Assembly (NCBI GenBank): GCA_039989475.1
Contig: JBDXHU010000002.1
Coordinates: forward strand, 434,001 to 498,000
Reading direction: 5' to 3'
DNA: 64,000 nt
Source: JBDXHU01 sp039989475
GTDB lineage: Bacteria; Pseudomonadota; Gammaproteobacteria; Pseudomonadales; Halieaceae
Shown here piece after piece: positions 54,206 through 61,686 of the stretch (its first letter is position 1; every line of letters begins with the position of its first letter). The notes below the pieces were generated by a model, which was not told the origin of the DNA, searched no databases, and worked only from the letters and a program-made list of their open reading frames with translations. Made by a program: the position numbers and the translations under genes.

Positions 54206-54799
54206 ATGGATATTTTGATCGGGCTGTTCATCGTGATTGTCATCATCGGTGCGCTTGCCGGCGGCAAGTCATTCGGTAGCACTATAGTGCGCGGGATAGC
54301 GGTCCTAGTCGTGCTCCCGCTCGCCCTTGCGTTTCTGGCCGGCCTAACGGAGGAGCACAACAATGCCAGCCAGGTGCAGGCTACTCAGCAGCCGCTCCGC
54401 ACCGCGGAGGTGATTAAGGTAGTCGATGGCGACACGGTCCATATTAGCTTGGATGGCAACGCCACAAAGGCTCGACTGCGCTGCATCGACGCCCCTGAGT
54501 CCGACCAGCCACACGGGAGAATCGCTCACAAGCACCTCGAGGAACTAGTGGGCGGCAAAGCTGTTCGCATCGAGGGCGATGAGATTGATCGCTATGGCCG
54601 TCTACTGTTGAAGCTCTACCACGACGACAGCAACACCAGCGCCAACTGGCGCATGGTCAGGAACGGCTACGCCTGGGACTATGATCGCTATACCTGTGGC
54701 GCAGAATACGAACGCGCAGAACGAGAAGCCCGAAGCGAGAAAGCGGGCTTATGGAGTGAAGCTAATCCCTTGCCGCCTTGGGAGTTCCGGCGGAGATAA
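54206..54799 (+). CDS. Membrane-anchored thermonuclease-like (SNase family) protein
   Basis: A 197-residue protein with two N-terminal hydrophobic stretches (about 3-20 and 28-48) and then a staphylococcal-nuclease fold: VIKVVDGDTVHISL (Asp metal ligand), ARLRCIDAPES (Arg/Asp), DRYGRLLLKL (catalytic D-R-Y-G-R), and WDYDRYTCGAEYERAEREAR. Key residues are kept, so Ca2+-dependent nuclease activity is plausible, probably outside the inner membrane. GGGAG precedes the ATG. Followed five bases later by a tiny CxxC frame. Confidence 0.85.
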   Translation: MDILIGLFIVIVIIGALAGGKSFGSTIVRGIAVLVVLPLALAFLAGLTEEHNNASQVQATQQPLRTAEVIKVVDGDTVHISLDGNATKARLRCIDAPESDQPHGRIAHKHLEELVGGKAVRIEGDEIDRYGRLLLKLYHDDSNTSANWRMVRNGYAWDYDRYTCGAEYERAEREARSEKAGLWSEANPLPPWEFRRR

Positions 54800-54803
54800 A
54801 ACG

Positions 54804-54914
54804 ATGATGACTAAATGCGGTGTTTGCGAAAAGCAATACGATGGTAGATCGGCGAAAATCCGCATAGATCCTACAGACCCACCCATGCAGACGCTCCACC
54901 AGGGATATAGATAA
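54804..54914 (+). CDS. Possible 36-residue CxxC peptide
   Basis: An ATG-ATG start with GGAG nine bases upstream opens a frame with C-G-V-C near its start, the first half of a zinc ribbon, then QYDGRSAKIRIDP, ending at TAA. The other metal-binding half is missing, so it may be a truncated small zinc-ribbon gene. Position directly after the nuclease gene suggests co-transcription. Too short to be certain. Confidence 0.3.
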   Translation: MMTKCGVCEKQYDGRSAKIRIDPTDPPMQTLHQGYR

Positions 54915-55061
54915 AGGCTCGATCAACAGGATGGTGGCTGGAGGGTTAAATTCCACCAAACCAGATCAACTTGGCGTCTTCAAGCAACCGGTTGGCGTGT
55001 ACGGCCATATTTTTCGCGGGACTCGGCCCTTATTGTGTAGAGCAAGACAGAATTTCTGGAA

Positions 55062-55556
55062 ATGTTAATGGGGAAGCTACTCGCAGCAATTGTTATTCCA
55101 ACCATTAGTGGCGTGTCTATCTTTACGCACGCCGAAGCGCCTGAGCGAGAATTCACTTGTGAAGGCATTATGACCGCATGGTATGGCGGGTTATTCGCGC
55201 CAGATGACTTGGAAGGACATAGCGCCGAATCGACCCTAACTTACAAAGAGGGCGAGGAGAGGTTTGGTGCTATTACTGTTACTGCTGAGGGTTGCAGTGA
55301 ACCTGATGATTGCGGAGCGATATGGCAATTTAGCCTCGACCGCCTTGTGGGCGGAGGCTCAGGCGTACTGCGGGCGAATCAAGCCTTCTGCATTGAACAT
55401 GGCGGAGAATACAACTGTCTATGGTCCTATTTGATTCACAACAGGAATACGGGAGAGATTGAATTCCTGACGCAAAACCCATCGGCAACAGAGATGCTGG
55501 CCTTGGGTGTAGACAATTGGCAGTTCAAAGGTAGGTGCTTGGAGGATGAGAAATGA
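55062..55556 (+). CDS. Exported protein of unknown function
   Basis: A 164-residue protein with a signal peptide (LLAAIVIPTISGVSIFTHAEA). The mature part has six cysteines (E-F-T-C-E-G, E-G-C-S, D-D-C-G, A-F-C-I, Y-N-C-L, G-R-C-L), pointing to disulfides in the periplasm. GGGEYNCLWSYLIHN-like aromatic residues are prominent. The start could be 55062 or the ATG two codons later. First of three tightly spaced genes (55062, 55553, 55742), all envelope proteins. Confidence 0.6.
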   Translation: MLMGKLLAAIVIPTISGVSIFTHAEAPEREFTCEGIMTAWYGGLFAPDDLEGHSAESTLTYKEGEERFGAITVTAEGCSEPDDCGAIWQFSLDRLVGGGSGVLRANQAFCIEHGGEYNCLWSYLIHNRNTGEIEFLTQNPSATEMLALGVDNWQFKGRCLEDEK

Positions 55557-55738
55557 ATGACACAACAGCAGTGCTGCTGATTGGACTTTGGTGTTTGCCC
55601 GTTGGTCTATGGGTAGGCAGCATTCTTGCGGCTCTGTTCGGGCTTGAAGGGTATGCCGGTCTCAGCTTGATGATCGGTGTAGCTTGGGGGCCGCCTGCAC
55701 TCTACGCGCTATTGGAAGACATCAAAGCCAAAGGGTGA
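55553..55738 (+). CDS. Small two-helix membrane protein
   Basis: 61 residues: hydrophobic helices at about 6-28 (AVLLIGLWCLPVGLWVGSILAAL) and 34-55 (GLSLMIGVAWGPPALYALL) and a short basic tail. The ATG overlaps the previous gene's stop (ATGA), so it is translationally coupled. No known family recognised. Confidence 0.55.
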   Translation: MNDTTAVLLIGLWCLPVGLWVGSILAALFGLEGYAGLSLMIGVAWGPPALYALLEDIKAKG

Positions 55739-55741
55739 AAA

Positions 55742-56080
55742 ATGCGAAATCTGATTTGCTCGACCCTATTCTTGATTTCCTTAAGCGGCTGCATCCAGGA
55801 GGACACTGTTGTTCTATACCAGATGCTCCAAGAAAGGGACCAAAGTGAGCCAATGCTGATGAAGTACGAGGTCACTGCACTGCCTTTGTCAGAACACTCT
55901 TCTGGTGCGGAGTGTATAGCCGCTGACCTTCGACTAAGTGAAGCCTATACGCGAGCCACGGGTCACTTACCCGAGGGGTACGACCGGTTTGATTTGGTTT
56001 TTCGGGCCGCAGTCGCTGACAACCAAGGTATATTTGTGTGCGCGAAGGGTAGACTACTGCCGGACCAGGCACGGCCCTAA
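55742..56080 (+). CDS. Small lipoprotein
   Basis: A 112-residue protein with a lipoprotein signal (FLISLSGC, Cys at about residue 17). The mature domain has two further cysteines (GAECIAADL, GIFVCAKGR) that could pair. Not recognised. Three bases separate it from the previous gene. It ends 16 bases before the second 148-bp repeat. Confidence 0.55.
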   Translation: MRNLICSTLFLISLSGCIQEDTVVLYQMLQERDQSEPMLMKYEVTALPLSEHSSGAECIAADLRLSEAYTRATGHLPEGYDRFDLVFRAAVADNQGIFVCAKGRLLPDQARP

Positions 56081-56096
56081 GCTTCTGCCGCTGAGA

Positions 56097-56244
56097 AGAT
56101 TAGGGTCAGGTCTTTGATTTTTGATTCTCCATAGCTTTGCTAGTTGTAGAACATTGCGGGCAATAATAGTCGCCTATTTCCAATGGCTGGTTCTGGCGTT
56201 TGCCAGCCCGAAATCCATAAAGCAAAGACCTGACCCCGATTCTC
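56097..56244. repeat. 148-bp REPIN/MITE-like element, copy 2
   Basis: Same ends and length as copies at 52564 and 57411, with a handful of substitutions. Its left end lies just after the lipoprotein stop. Its right end runs directly into a C-terminal gene fragment at 56245. Confidence 0.9.
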
Positions 56245-56333
56245 TTTCTCCAGGCGTGCTTATAGCGAAGGCGGTAGAGTTGCCAGCATTTAGCGAATAC
56301 GAACTGGGAAAACTAACTAGTACAGAGGCCTAA
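56245..56333 (+). pseudogene. C-terminal gene fragment next to repeat copy 2
   Basis: An open frame with no proper start continues out of the repeat and ends at TAA 56331: S-P-G-V-L-I-A-K-A-V-E-L-P-A-F-S-E-Y-E-L, then GKLTSTEA. It reads like a normal protein tail. The upstream part is replaced by the 148-bp element, suggesting a gene truncated by insertion or deletion. Family unknown. Confidence 0.35.
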
Positions 56334-56411
56334 CAGTTCATTACAATCGACGTCGAATCCGCCTCCCCGCGCCAGTACATGGTCTACGCTGTCGCTTCGC
56401 CGCGGTGAACA

Positions 56412-57044
56412 ATGGGTAATTATATGACTCTTCAAATCCGCAAGAAAGTCGCACTTAACGAGAGAGTTATGCAAGAACCTCTCACCAGTGCAACTGAGCT
56501 CAAGAGACGAAATCTAATCTACATATCATCGATAGCAATACTATTGACCGTATACGATCTGAAAATAAAGAACGCCCCATGGATTGATATAGAAGTTCCC
56601 GAGGGAGATGTAAATGTACTGCTCGGTGCCGTATCCGTAGCTTTAATTTATGTATTTATGGTCTTTGTATTTTATGTAATTGCAGACCTCAGGCGCTGGT
56701 ACCAGGCTGGTGAGTTGATAAGACTTGGCTCTTATTGGGACATGCTGCAAGAAATGAGCAGACACAACACCATGGTAAGTACGCATACAATCACACCGCC
56801 AGAATCGAGAGAAACAGAAAATCTTCAAAACGCAGCTAGAGGATACTTCGATGAAGCTACAAAATTTGGTTCAGAAATAGAACAGAAAATAAAAGATGTA
56901 GTCTCTCAGCAAAACGTACTGAGCAATATACAATGCTTAAGATTATTGAGCATCGATGTTGGAATTCCATTGGCTCTTGGTGCGTTTGGAATATCAAAAA
57001 CATATATGGCAACAATCCCATTCCTTTCCGCAATCTTCGAGTAA
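56412..57044 (+). CDS. Hypothetical membrane protein with coiled-coil-like region
   Basis: A 210-residue protein. Hydrophobic helices at about 34-50 (LIYISSIAILLTVY) and 69-92 (VLLGAVSVALIYVFMVFVFYVIADL), a polar helical region (about 95-170) including GYFDEATKFGSEIEQKIKDVVSQQ, and a final hydrophobic stretch (about 183-207). ATG 56412 or 56424 could start it. Codon use is strongly AT-rich, unlike the backbone. Not recognised; the two-helix plus coiled-coil layout recalls small membrane effectors of defence islands, but that is speculation. Confidence 0.6.
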   Translation: MGNYMTLQIRKKVALNERVMQEPLTSATELKRRNLIYISSIAILLTVYDLKIKNAPWIDIEVPEGDVNVLLGAVSVALIYVFMVFVFYVIADLRRWYQAGELIRLGSYWDMLQEMSRHNTMVSTHTITPPESRETENLQNAARGYFDEATKFGSEIEQKIKDVVSQQNVLSNIQCLRLLSIDVGIPLALGAFGISKTYMATIPFLSAIFE

Positions 57045-57320
57045 TTACGACTGTTCGTCTATGACGCCCAGCGAGTGTCAAGACCGCATAATATGGACTA
57101 TGTATAATCTATTCTGGCAAGGGTTCTTCCGGTGGTTGGTGCAGCAAGCAACATAAACAGGCGAGACTATTTGTGCTGCCTGAGACGATCACCGAAACGT
57201 CGGTCCGCGCTTCCACAGTCAACCCCCGTTTGCTATCCCGACAAACAGAAGAGGCCTCTTTTCCAGCACAACACCCTGCCCGCTGTTGGACTTTTCTAAC
57301 GGAATTAAACCTCCGGAAAT
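57045..57320. other. Non-coding gap
   Basis: 276 bases between the membrane protein and the first 88-bp repeat. No convincing gene, promoter or repeat was seen. A short perfect -10-like TATAAT occurs near 57104 without a good -35. Confidence 0.5.
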
Positions 57321-57408
57321 AACCGGGACAAAATGCGACATTTTTCGGCCAAAGTTACAGAAATTTTATTTTCGGAGTTAAATACTTATAACCTATTGAA
57401 TAATATAG
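57321..57408. repeat. 88-bp repeat, copy 1
   Basis: Runs from AACCGGGACAAAATGCGACA to CCTATTGAATAATATAG and matches 61579-61666 over 88 bases with few changes. It is AT-rich with no reading frame. The third 148-bp element begins two bases after it. Confidence 0.85.
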
Positions 57409-57410
57409 AA

Positions 57411-57558
57411 AGATTAGGGTCAGGTCTTTGATTTTTGATTCTCCATAGCTTTGTTGGTTGTAGAACATTGCGGGCAATAATAGCCGCCTATTTCCAATGG
57501 CTGGTTCTGACGTTTGCCAGCTCGAATTCCATAAAGCAAAGACCTGACCCCGATTCTC
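57411..57558. repeat. 148-bp REPIN/MITE-like element, copy 3
   Basis: Third copy, same length and inverted GGGTCAGG-core ends. It is joined on the left to the 88-bp repeat and on the right to a truncated reading frame at 57559. Confidence 0.9.
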
Positions 57559-57858
57559 GAGAAAATCTCGGTTGATCAGAGGAAGCAAATCGACGCTTTA
57601 GTTGCTTTAAAATACTATTTACATCGAGTTAAAACTGGGATCGATTGTGGAAAGCTGATAGTCAAGATTCTGAAGGACTGGGTGCCACGGAATACTAGCG
57701 TAACTGCCATTGTAGCTGCAGGAGGTGGCTCCGAGGTTGGTGCTAATCCTATAAACGCGGGAGCCGGAAACTGCAATACAATCCTTGACGGCTGCAAGAT
57801 AGCTGTGAATGAAGTCGATTATTGGAGGGGTGAGATTGCATCAGCCATCAAAAAGTAA
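57559..57858 (+). pseudogene. Truncated gene (3' part) next to repeat copy 3
   Basis: About 99 codons are open in one frame with no ATG, GTG or TTG near the beginning; the frame continues back into the repeat. It reads KISVDQRKQIDALVALKYY..., then a Gly/Ala-rich AAGGGSEVGANPINAG stretch, then ILDGCKIAVNEVDYWRGEI and AIKK before TAA (57856-57858). It has normal protein-like composition. The 5' part seems to have been lost at the repeat junction. Confidence 0.45.
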
Positions 57859-57947
57859 CCGCCCCCCCCACTTTGTAAGCGGACCGACTTTGCCCACCAG
57901 CGACCGTCCGCTTATAGGTCAAGGCGGACATTCAGGCTCAGTGAATA

Positions 57948-57992
57948 TCAAAACCTGCCTGCCAGCGCCCGCGCCTGGCCACTGAATTGCTG
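57948..57992 (-). pseudogene. C-terminal fragment of the 58-residue gene family
   Basis: On the minus strand, 14 codons then TGA read Q-Q-F-S-G-Q-A-R-A-L-A-G-R-F, matching the C-terminus QLSERLRALACRF of the intact gene at 53739. The sequence just after the stop also matches that after the 58833 copy. Confidence 0.55.
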
Positions 57993-58160
57993 TGGGCAAT
58001 AGCTTGTTTAGCCATTGTTAACGCCTAAATCTTGGGCTAGGTTGTAAGAAGGAGATATTACTCGGGATAGTGCGGCGTAGAACTCATGGCTTATGGAGCG
58101 CCTGCAAGATGCTTGTGTGCGTTTTCTATGCGGCTGCTATCGGCTTATGAGGAGTACAGT

Positions 58161-58763
58161 TTGGGAATCGCGGAAATAGTGCTTGAGTACCTAAAAGTCT
58201 TTTTAACAGCGCCGGTACTTTTTTCTATAGTAGCGCTGGTATTTTTGAGTTTATTTTTGTCGGAAATTCGATCGCTCATCAATAGGATTGCCAAAATCAA
58301 GATCCCGGGTGGCGGAGAAGTAAGCACTCCACAAAGTAATAGCATCAAAGATGAAGACGAAAAGCCAATTCCTCAAGTGGGGGAGCAGACTGTCACGGGC
58401 TTGCCCCCTGGCTTAACGCCCACTCAAAGCCAAGCGGTAGAACAGCTCGTGAGATCCCACATAGCCACCTCGTACCTTTGGGAATACAGGTATCTTAATC
58501 ACTTTTTGCAACGCGGCACACAAGAAGCCCTTGATTGGCTGATTGGCTTACCCCATCCAACTACGTACGCGCACTACGATTCTTTTTGGCTACCACTAAT
58601 ACCGCCTGCTAATGAGCGCCATGCCATTATATCTGCGTTACAGATGCATCATCTTATTGTGCATGAAGGCAATGATGTAATAACAGTTACTCCCAAAGGC
58701 CTGGAATACCAAGAGTGGCGTGGGGTATTACCTGCGCGAACACCGCAATCCATCGGACAGTAA
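58161..58763 (+). CDS. Membrane-anchored protein with winged-helix-like C-terminal domain
   Basis: A 200-residue protein if started at TTG 58161, which has AGGAG six bases upstream; the ATG at 58086 gives 225 residues but lacks a ribosome site. One transmembrane helix (about 13-36, TAPVLFSIVALVFLSLFL), a linker rich in Pro/Ser/Glu, then a soluble domain with two helical blocks and a beta hairpin (MHHLIVHEGNDVITVTPKGLEYQEW) typical of winged-helix wings. Not recognised. Near-inverted sequences (AACGCCTAAATC and GATCTTTAGGCGTT) flank the gene at 58020 and 58769. Confidence 0.6.
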   Translation: MGIAEIVLEYLKVFLTAPVLFSIVALVFLSLFLSEIRSLINRIAKIKIPGGGEVSTPQSNSIKDEDEKPIPQVGEQTVTGLPPGLTPTQSQAVEQLVRSHIATSYLWEYRYLNHFLQRGTQEALDWLIGLPHPTTYAHYDSFWLPLIPPANERHAIISALQMHHLIVHEGNDVITVTPKGLEYQEWRGVLPARTPQSIGQ

Positions 58764-58832
58764 ACTAGCGGATCTTTAGGCGTTATTTGGTAGTAGCACC
58801 ATTCTCCTTCAGGTTAACTAGCTCATCCATGC

Positions 58833-59009
58833 TCAGTGAGCGTCAAACCTACACGCCAGCTCCCGTAGCTGCTCACTCAGCTGCTTAGTGCCAAGGTCAT
58901 CGTCGGGCAGATGCTCAATCCACTACTGCGACATAACGCAGAGCAGCTTTGCCTCTGATTCCCTCAGGACTACCATGGCCGAGCAGCGGCTCAGTTCAAT
59001 CGTTTCCAT
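58833..59009 (-). pseudogene. 58-residue family gene with in-frame stop
   Basis: Same 177-base length as the intact copy at 53739. It reads M-E-T-I-E-L, then ESEAKLLCVMSQ, then TAG (58923-58925) where the intact gene has Tyr, and continues W-I-E-H-L-P-D-D-D and LGTKQLSEQLRELACRF to TGA. A single-base nonsense change therefore inactivated it. The leader (AAGCATAGAATGG on the plus strand) also matches the intact copy. Confidence 0.75.
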
Positions 59010-59194
59010 GACTATGCTCCCTTGCAGCTAAGCCAAGCATAGAATGGTCAACAGGACTATGAAGAACTAGATTCCACCGAAAATGCCTAGTTCGGCGAGG
59101 TGGTGGCGTTTAGAGTCATGTGTTTGGCGCTGATGGACATTCGCTGAAGGTGGGGCGGCATATATAGTCTCCGTTCTACTTTTGGAGAAATGCT

Positions 59195-59527
59195 ATGGAT
59201 ACCAACGCTGAAGCTAAGTTCTCTTTTGCCACACTGAATCTCTGGCGTAAGGCTTACCTGGGCTTAGTTATGATTACTTATCTGCCCCTGGGAATCCTTG
59301 TGGTATTGGCCAATTTTGGGGAAGGGAGCTTTCCCATGGCCGTATTTGTGGGCGGTGGACTTATAGCGCTTCCCTTATGGACCTACCGAGCGGTCTGTGT
59401 CCGAAAGCTAAACCAACTTTGGGTGTTATCTGCTCTTAAATTAATTACTGGAAATCCAGTTGGGTGCCTAATAATGCTGTCCATCGGCCGTGTGACCAAA
59501 AAGGAAATTGAGGCTGTGGCAGTATGA
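59195..59527 (+). CDS. Small membrane protein
   Basis: 110 residues with three hydrophobic stretches (about 20-41, 48-64, 78-97). GGAGA nine bases upstream of the ATG supports the start. Family unknown. The stop overlaps the ATG of the next gene by four bases (ATGA), so the two are coupled. Confidence 0.6.
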   Translation: MDTNAEAKFSFATLNLWRKAYLGLVMITYLPLGILVVLANFGEGSFPMAVFVGGGLIALPLWTYRAVCVRKLNQLWVLSALKLITGNPVGCLIMLSIGRVTKKEIEAVAV

Positions 59528-59826
59528 ACCTGGCCGCTAGGTCAATGGCGCTCGCCATCATGCCCATGGTAGCTGCCGCGATTGTCCTGTCTATTTCCAG
59601 TCGGAGTGCAGAAGCAGGGAGCGCAGGGTATGAGTGCCGAAGGACTTCAAGCAGTTTTGTGCATGAGGCGTGTTATGACCCTAATAGTAAGCGATTGAGG
59701 CTCTTGCTAAATAGCTCCTACTATCAGTACTGTAATGTCCCCGCATCGGTATACGAGGGTTTGATCAGGGCATCGTCGAAAGGGCGTTACTTCAACAGCA
59801 ATATCCGTGGCGTCTATGATTGCTAA
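59524..59826 (+). CDS. Exported KTSC-domain-like protein
   Basis: A 100-residue protein with a signal peptide (LAIMPMVAAAIVLSISSRSAEA). The mature C-terminal part YYQYCNVPASVYEGLIRASSKGRYFNSNIRGVY follows the KTSC pattern (Y-x-Y-x-x-V-P-x-x-V-Y, then S-x-G-x-Y-F-N-x-x-I-R). KTSC domains are small and of poorly known function, often linked to lysyl-tRNA or nucleic-acid proteins; here the domain is exported. Two extra cysteine pairs (ECRRTS, EACYD) may form disulfides. Confidence 0.7.
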   Translation: MNLAARSMALAIMPMVAAAIVLSISSRSAEAGSAGYECRRTSSSFVHEACYDPNSKRLRLLLNSSYYQYCNVPASVYEGLIRASSKGRYFNSNIRGVYDC

Positions 59827-60170
59827 CTGGCATGGCTTCAAGCTTAGCTCGGGCTCACAGGGGCTAATGCAAGTTTTATCCAGTAAACCAGAATGTTGAT
59901 AGTCAGAGTGTGCTTTATGCCAAAACCGCAGTCGGTGTTTCCGTGGCGGCAATTTATTAACCAGTCATGCGGGATTACAGGTTAAGGGTTTAGGCCATTG
60001 CCATCACGGGTTACAGCTATACCGACTGCTATCCTGATATATTGCGGAACCTCATTATTACTAGACCTGAAATGGCCTTCTAAGCCATCCGTGAAAACAC
60101 GGGTCCAGTTTTTCAGAATATCCGATTTTTTGTATAGTTCCTCTAGCTCTATGCTACTTGAAATTAGGGA
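59827..60170. other. Non-coding gap
   Basis: 344 bases between the KTSC gene and the DUF6602 gene. No convincing gene or repeat copy was seen. It probably holds the promoter of the DUF6602 gene in its AT-rich last 60 bases. Confidence 0.45.
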
Positions 60171-60176
60171 ATGAAC

Positions 60177-61025
60177 ATGGCGAACAAAGTTTTTGACCGC
60201 TTGTTAATTGAAAAAATTGACCAATTCAGGAGTGCATTCTCTAGCACTTCAAAATCAGTATTTTACGACGACTCCAAGAAGCGCATATTTCATACTGGAG
60301 AATTTGGTACCTACCGAGAGTCGGTGGTACGTGATTTTTTGAGATTTATTATTCCAAGAAGTTTAGATATATCTACAGGCTTTCTCATGACATCGCTGGA
60401 TGACGTTAGCACCCAGTGCGATGTGGTTGTATTTGACTCCAATATGACCCCGATATATGAAGAAGGCGATAGACAGCGTTTCTTTCCAGTAGAGTCTGTG
60501 CATGGTATTGGAGAAGTTAAGTCTACAATGTCCAAAGCCGACCTTAAGATTGCCTTAAATAAACTAGCTCGAAATAAGGCTTTGAGTGAAAGAATGATTT
60601 CAACTCCAACAATCGTAAACAAACGACCTCCGGGCGCTTACGACCCTATAGACCATCCATATGACATTATCCCTTCATTCTTGATCTGTCAGAAGTTGGA
60701 CTTTGATATTGCGAATATACAAGAGGAAATTGCAGGATATTACGAAGAAGATATAGAAAAGCGCCATCGTCACAACCTCGTGTTAAGTATTGAAGATGGA
60801 CTTCTGGCATATTTTGATTCAAATAGTAAGACTCTACCGTATCCAAGGTTACGCCGAGCTGATCTAAAGGACCGATTTATATACCCTGATGTAAATGAAA
60901 ACGCACATTTCAGGCTATTTTCGTCCTACATGTTTATGGTTACGTCCAGCAAAACCTTATTTTACCCAGACCCAACGAATTATATGCGGTACGACCCTGG
61001 TGGGTGTATTAGAGACAAGACATGA
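60177..61025 (+). CDS. DUF6602 nuclease-like protein
   Basis: A 282-residue soluble protein. After an N-terminal helix, the sequence STQCDVVVFDSN (D82), then F-F-P-V-E-S-V, then IGEVKS (E113-V-K115) has the order and spacing of a PD-(D/E)XK nuclease core, as in the DUF6602 family. ATG 60177 is favoured because AGGGA at 60166-60170 is six bases upstream; ATG 60171 is too close. The C-terminal half (YPRLRRADLKDRFIYPD, SSYMFMVTSS) is of unknown function. Such proteins are frequent in defence islands; a nuclease effector is plausible but unproven. Confidence 0.75.
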   Translation: MANKVFDRLLIEKIDQFRSAFSSTSKSVFYDDSKKRIFHTGEFGTYRESVVRDFLRFIIPRSLDISTGFLMTSLDDVSTQCDVVVFDSNMTPIYEEGDRQRFFPVESVHGIGEVKSTMSKADLKIALNKLARNKALSERMISTPTIVNKRPPGAYDPIDHPYDIIPSFLICQKLDFDIANIQEEIAGYYEEDIEKRHRHNLVLSIEDGLLAYFDSNSKTLPYPRLRRADLKDRFIYPDVNENAHFRLFSSYMFMVTSSKTLFYPDPTNYMRYDPGGCIRDKT

Positions 61026-61066
61026 CACGGCCCATCATCCCTCTGGAATTTTCTACGATTTGTACG

Positions 61067-61150
61067 TTTTGCCATCACAGTCAGCAGGCTTGCCTCGGCT
61101 TCACTCAGGATCACGGTGGCTTTACTCCTCCCCAATTCAACGGTTTTCAT
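61067..61150 (-). pseudogene. N-terminal fragment of the 58-residue gene family
   Basis: On the minus strand the first 28 codons read M-K-T-V-E-L, then RSKATVILSEAEA and LLTVMAK, clearly like the start of the intact gene at 53739; similarity then ends abruptly. A plus-strand frame at 61022-61306 across this place is only its shadow. The rest of the gap 61026-61320 shows nothing else. Confidence 0.6.
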
Positions 61151-61320
61151 CTTATGTGCGCTGAGGGAACGTATGATGGCAGGAGAACGCCCGGAGTGGA
61201 CAATTTGGCGTGTCTGGCCAATATGCTGGCGCTCTCAGCTCTCGATCATCAGCCTCTGGTAAATCAGACTATTGGCACTGAAGGCAAGGTGATTATGCCT
61301 AGCTAACCAAGGAGACTGAA

Positions 61321-61476
61321 ATGAAAGCCACGATATTAACTGTGATTCTGGCGGCTACCTTTGCTGCCAGCATGGCAACTGCCCAGAACTATGTGTACTG
61401 CAAAGCCATCGACAACCCGAACGGCCCGGTTTATACCTTTGAGAACGCCTGCCCAGTAGGTTACTACCCGGTATAA
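61321..61476 (+). CDS. 51-residue secreted peptide
   Basis: An ATG with AAGGAG nine bases upstream opens 51 codons. A clear signal peptide (KATILTVILAATFAASMATAQ) is followed by a mature part of about 30 residues, rich in Tyr, Asn and Pro with two cysteines (Y-V-Y-C-K-A, E-N-A-C-P-V), ending G-Y-Y-P-V. A pair of cysteines suggests a disulfide-closed peptide. No family recognised. Confidence 0.6.
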   Translation: MKATILTVILAATFAASMATAQNYVYCKAIDNPNGPVYTFENACPVGYYPV

Positions 61477-61578
61477 AGCCCAGTGGGGACGCGCTGCATG
61501 TTCGCAGGCGTCCCTCTTTCCCATCCAATACAGCCCTACCAAGCTCGACCTATTTGGTGAAATCAAGCCGTCGTAAAA

Positions 61579-61666
61579 AACCGGGACAAAATTCGGCATT
61601 TTTCAGCCAAAGTTACAGAAAATTTATTTTCGGAATTAAATACGTATAACCTATTGAATAATATAG
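61579..61666. repeat. 88-bp repeat, copy 2
   Basis: Matches 57321-57408 nearly base for base. Here it is followed by the right att sequence 21 bases later instead of a 148-bp element. Confidence 0.85.
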
Positions 61667-61686
61667 TATTTATACGGGCGTCTGTG

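Noticed and set aside
56121..56333. Open frame starting inside the second 148-bp repeat
   Set aside because: The first two thirds are repeat sequence; only the last 29 codons look protein-like and are listed as a gene fragment.
61022..61306. Plus-strand frame after the DUF6602 gene
   Set aside because: It lies opposite the N-terminal stub of the 58-residue family, has no protein-like pattern and no independent ribosome site.
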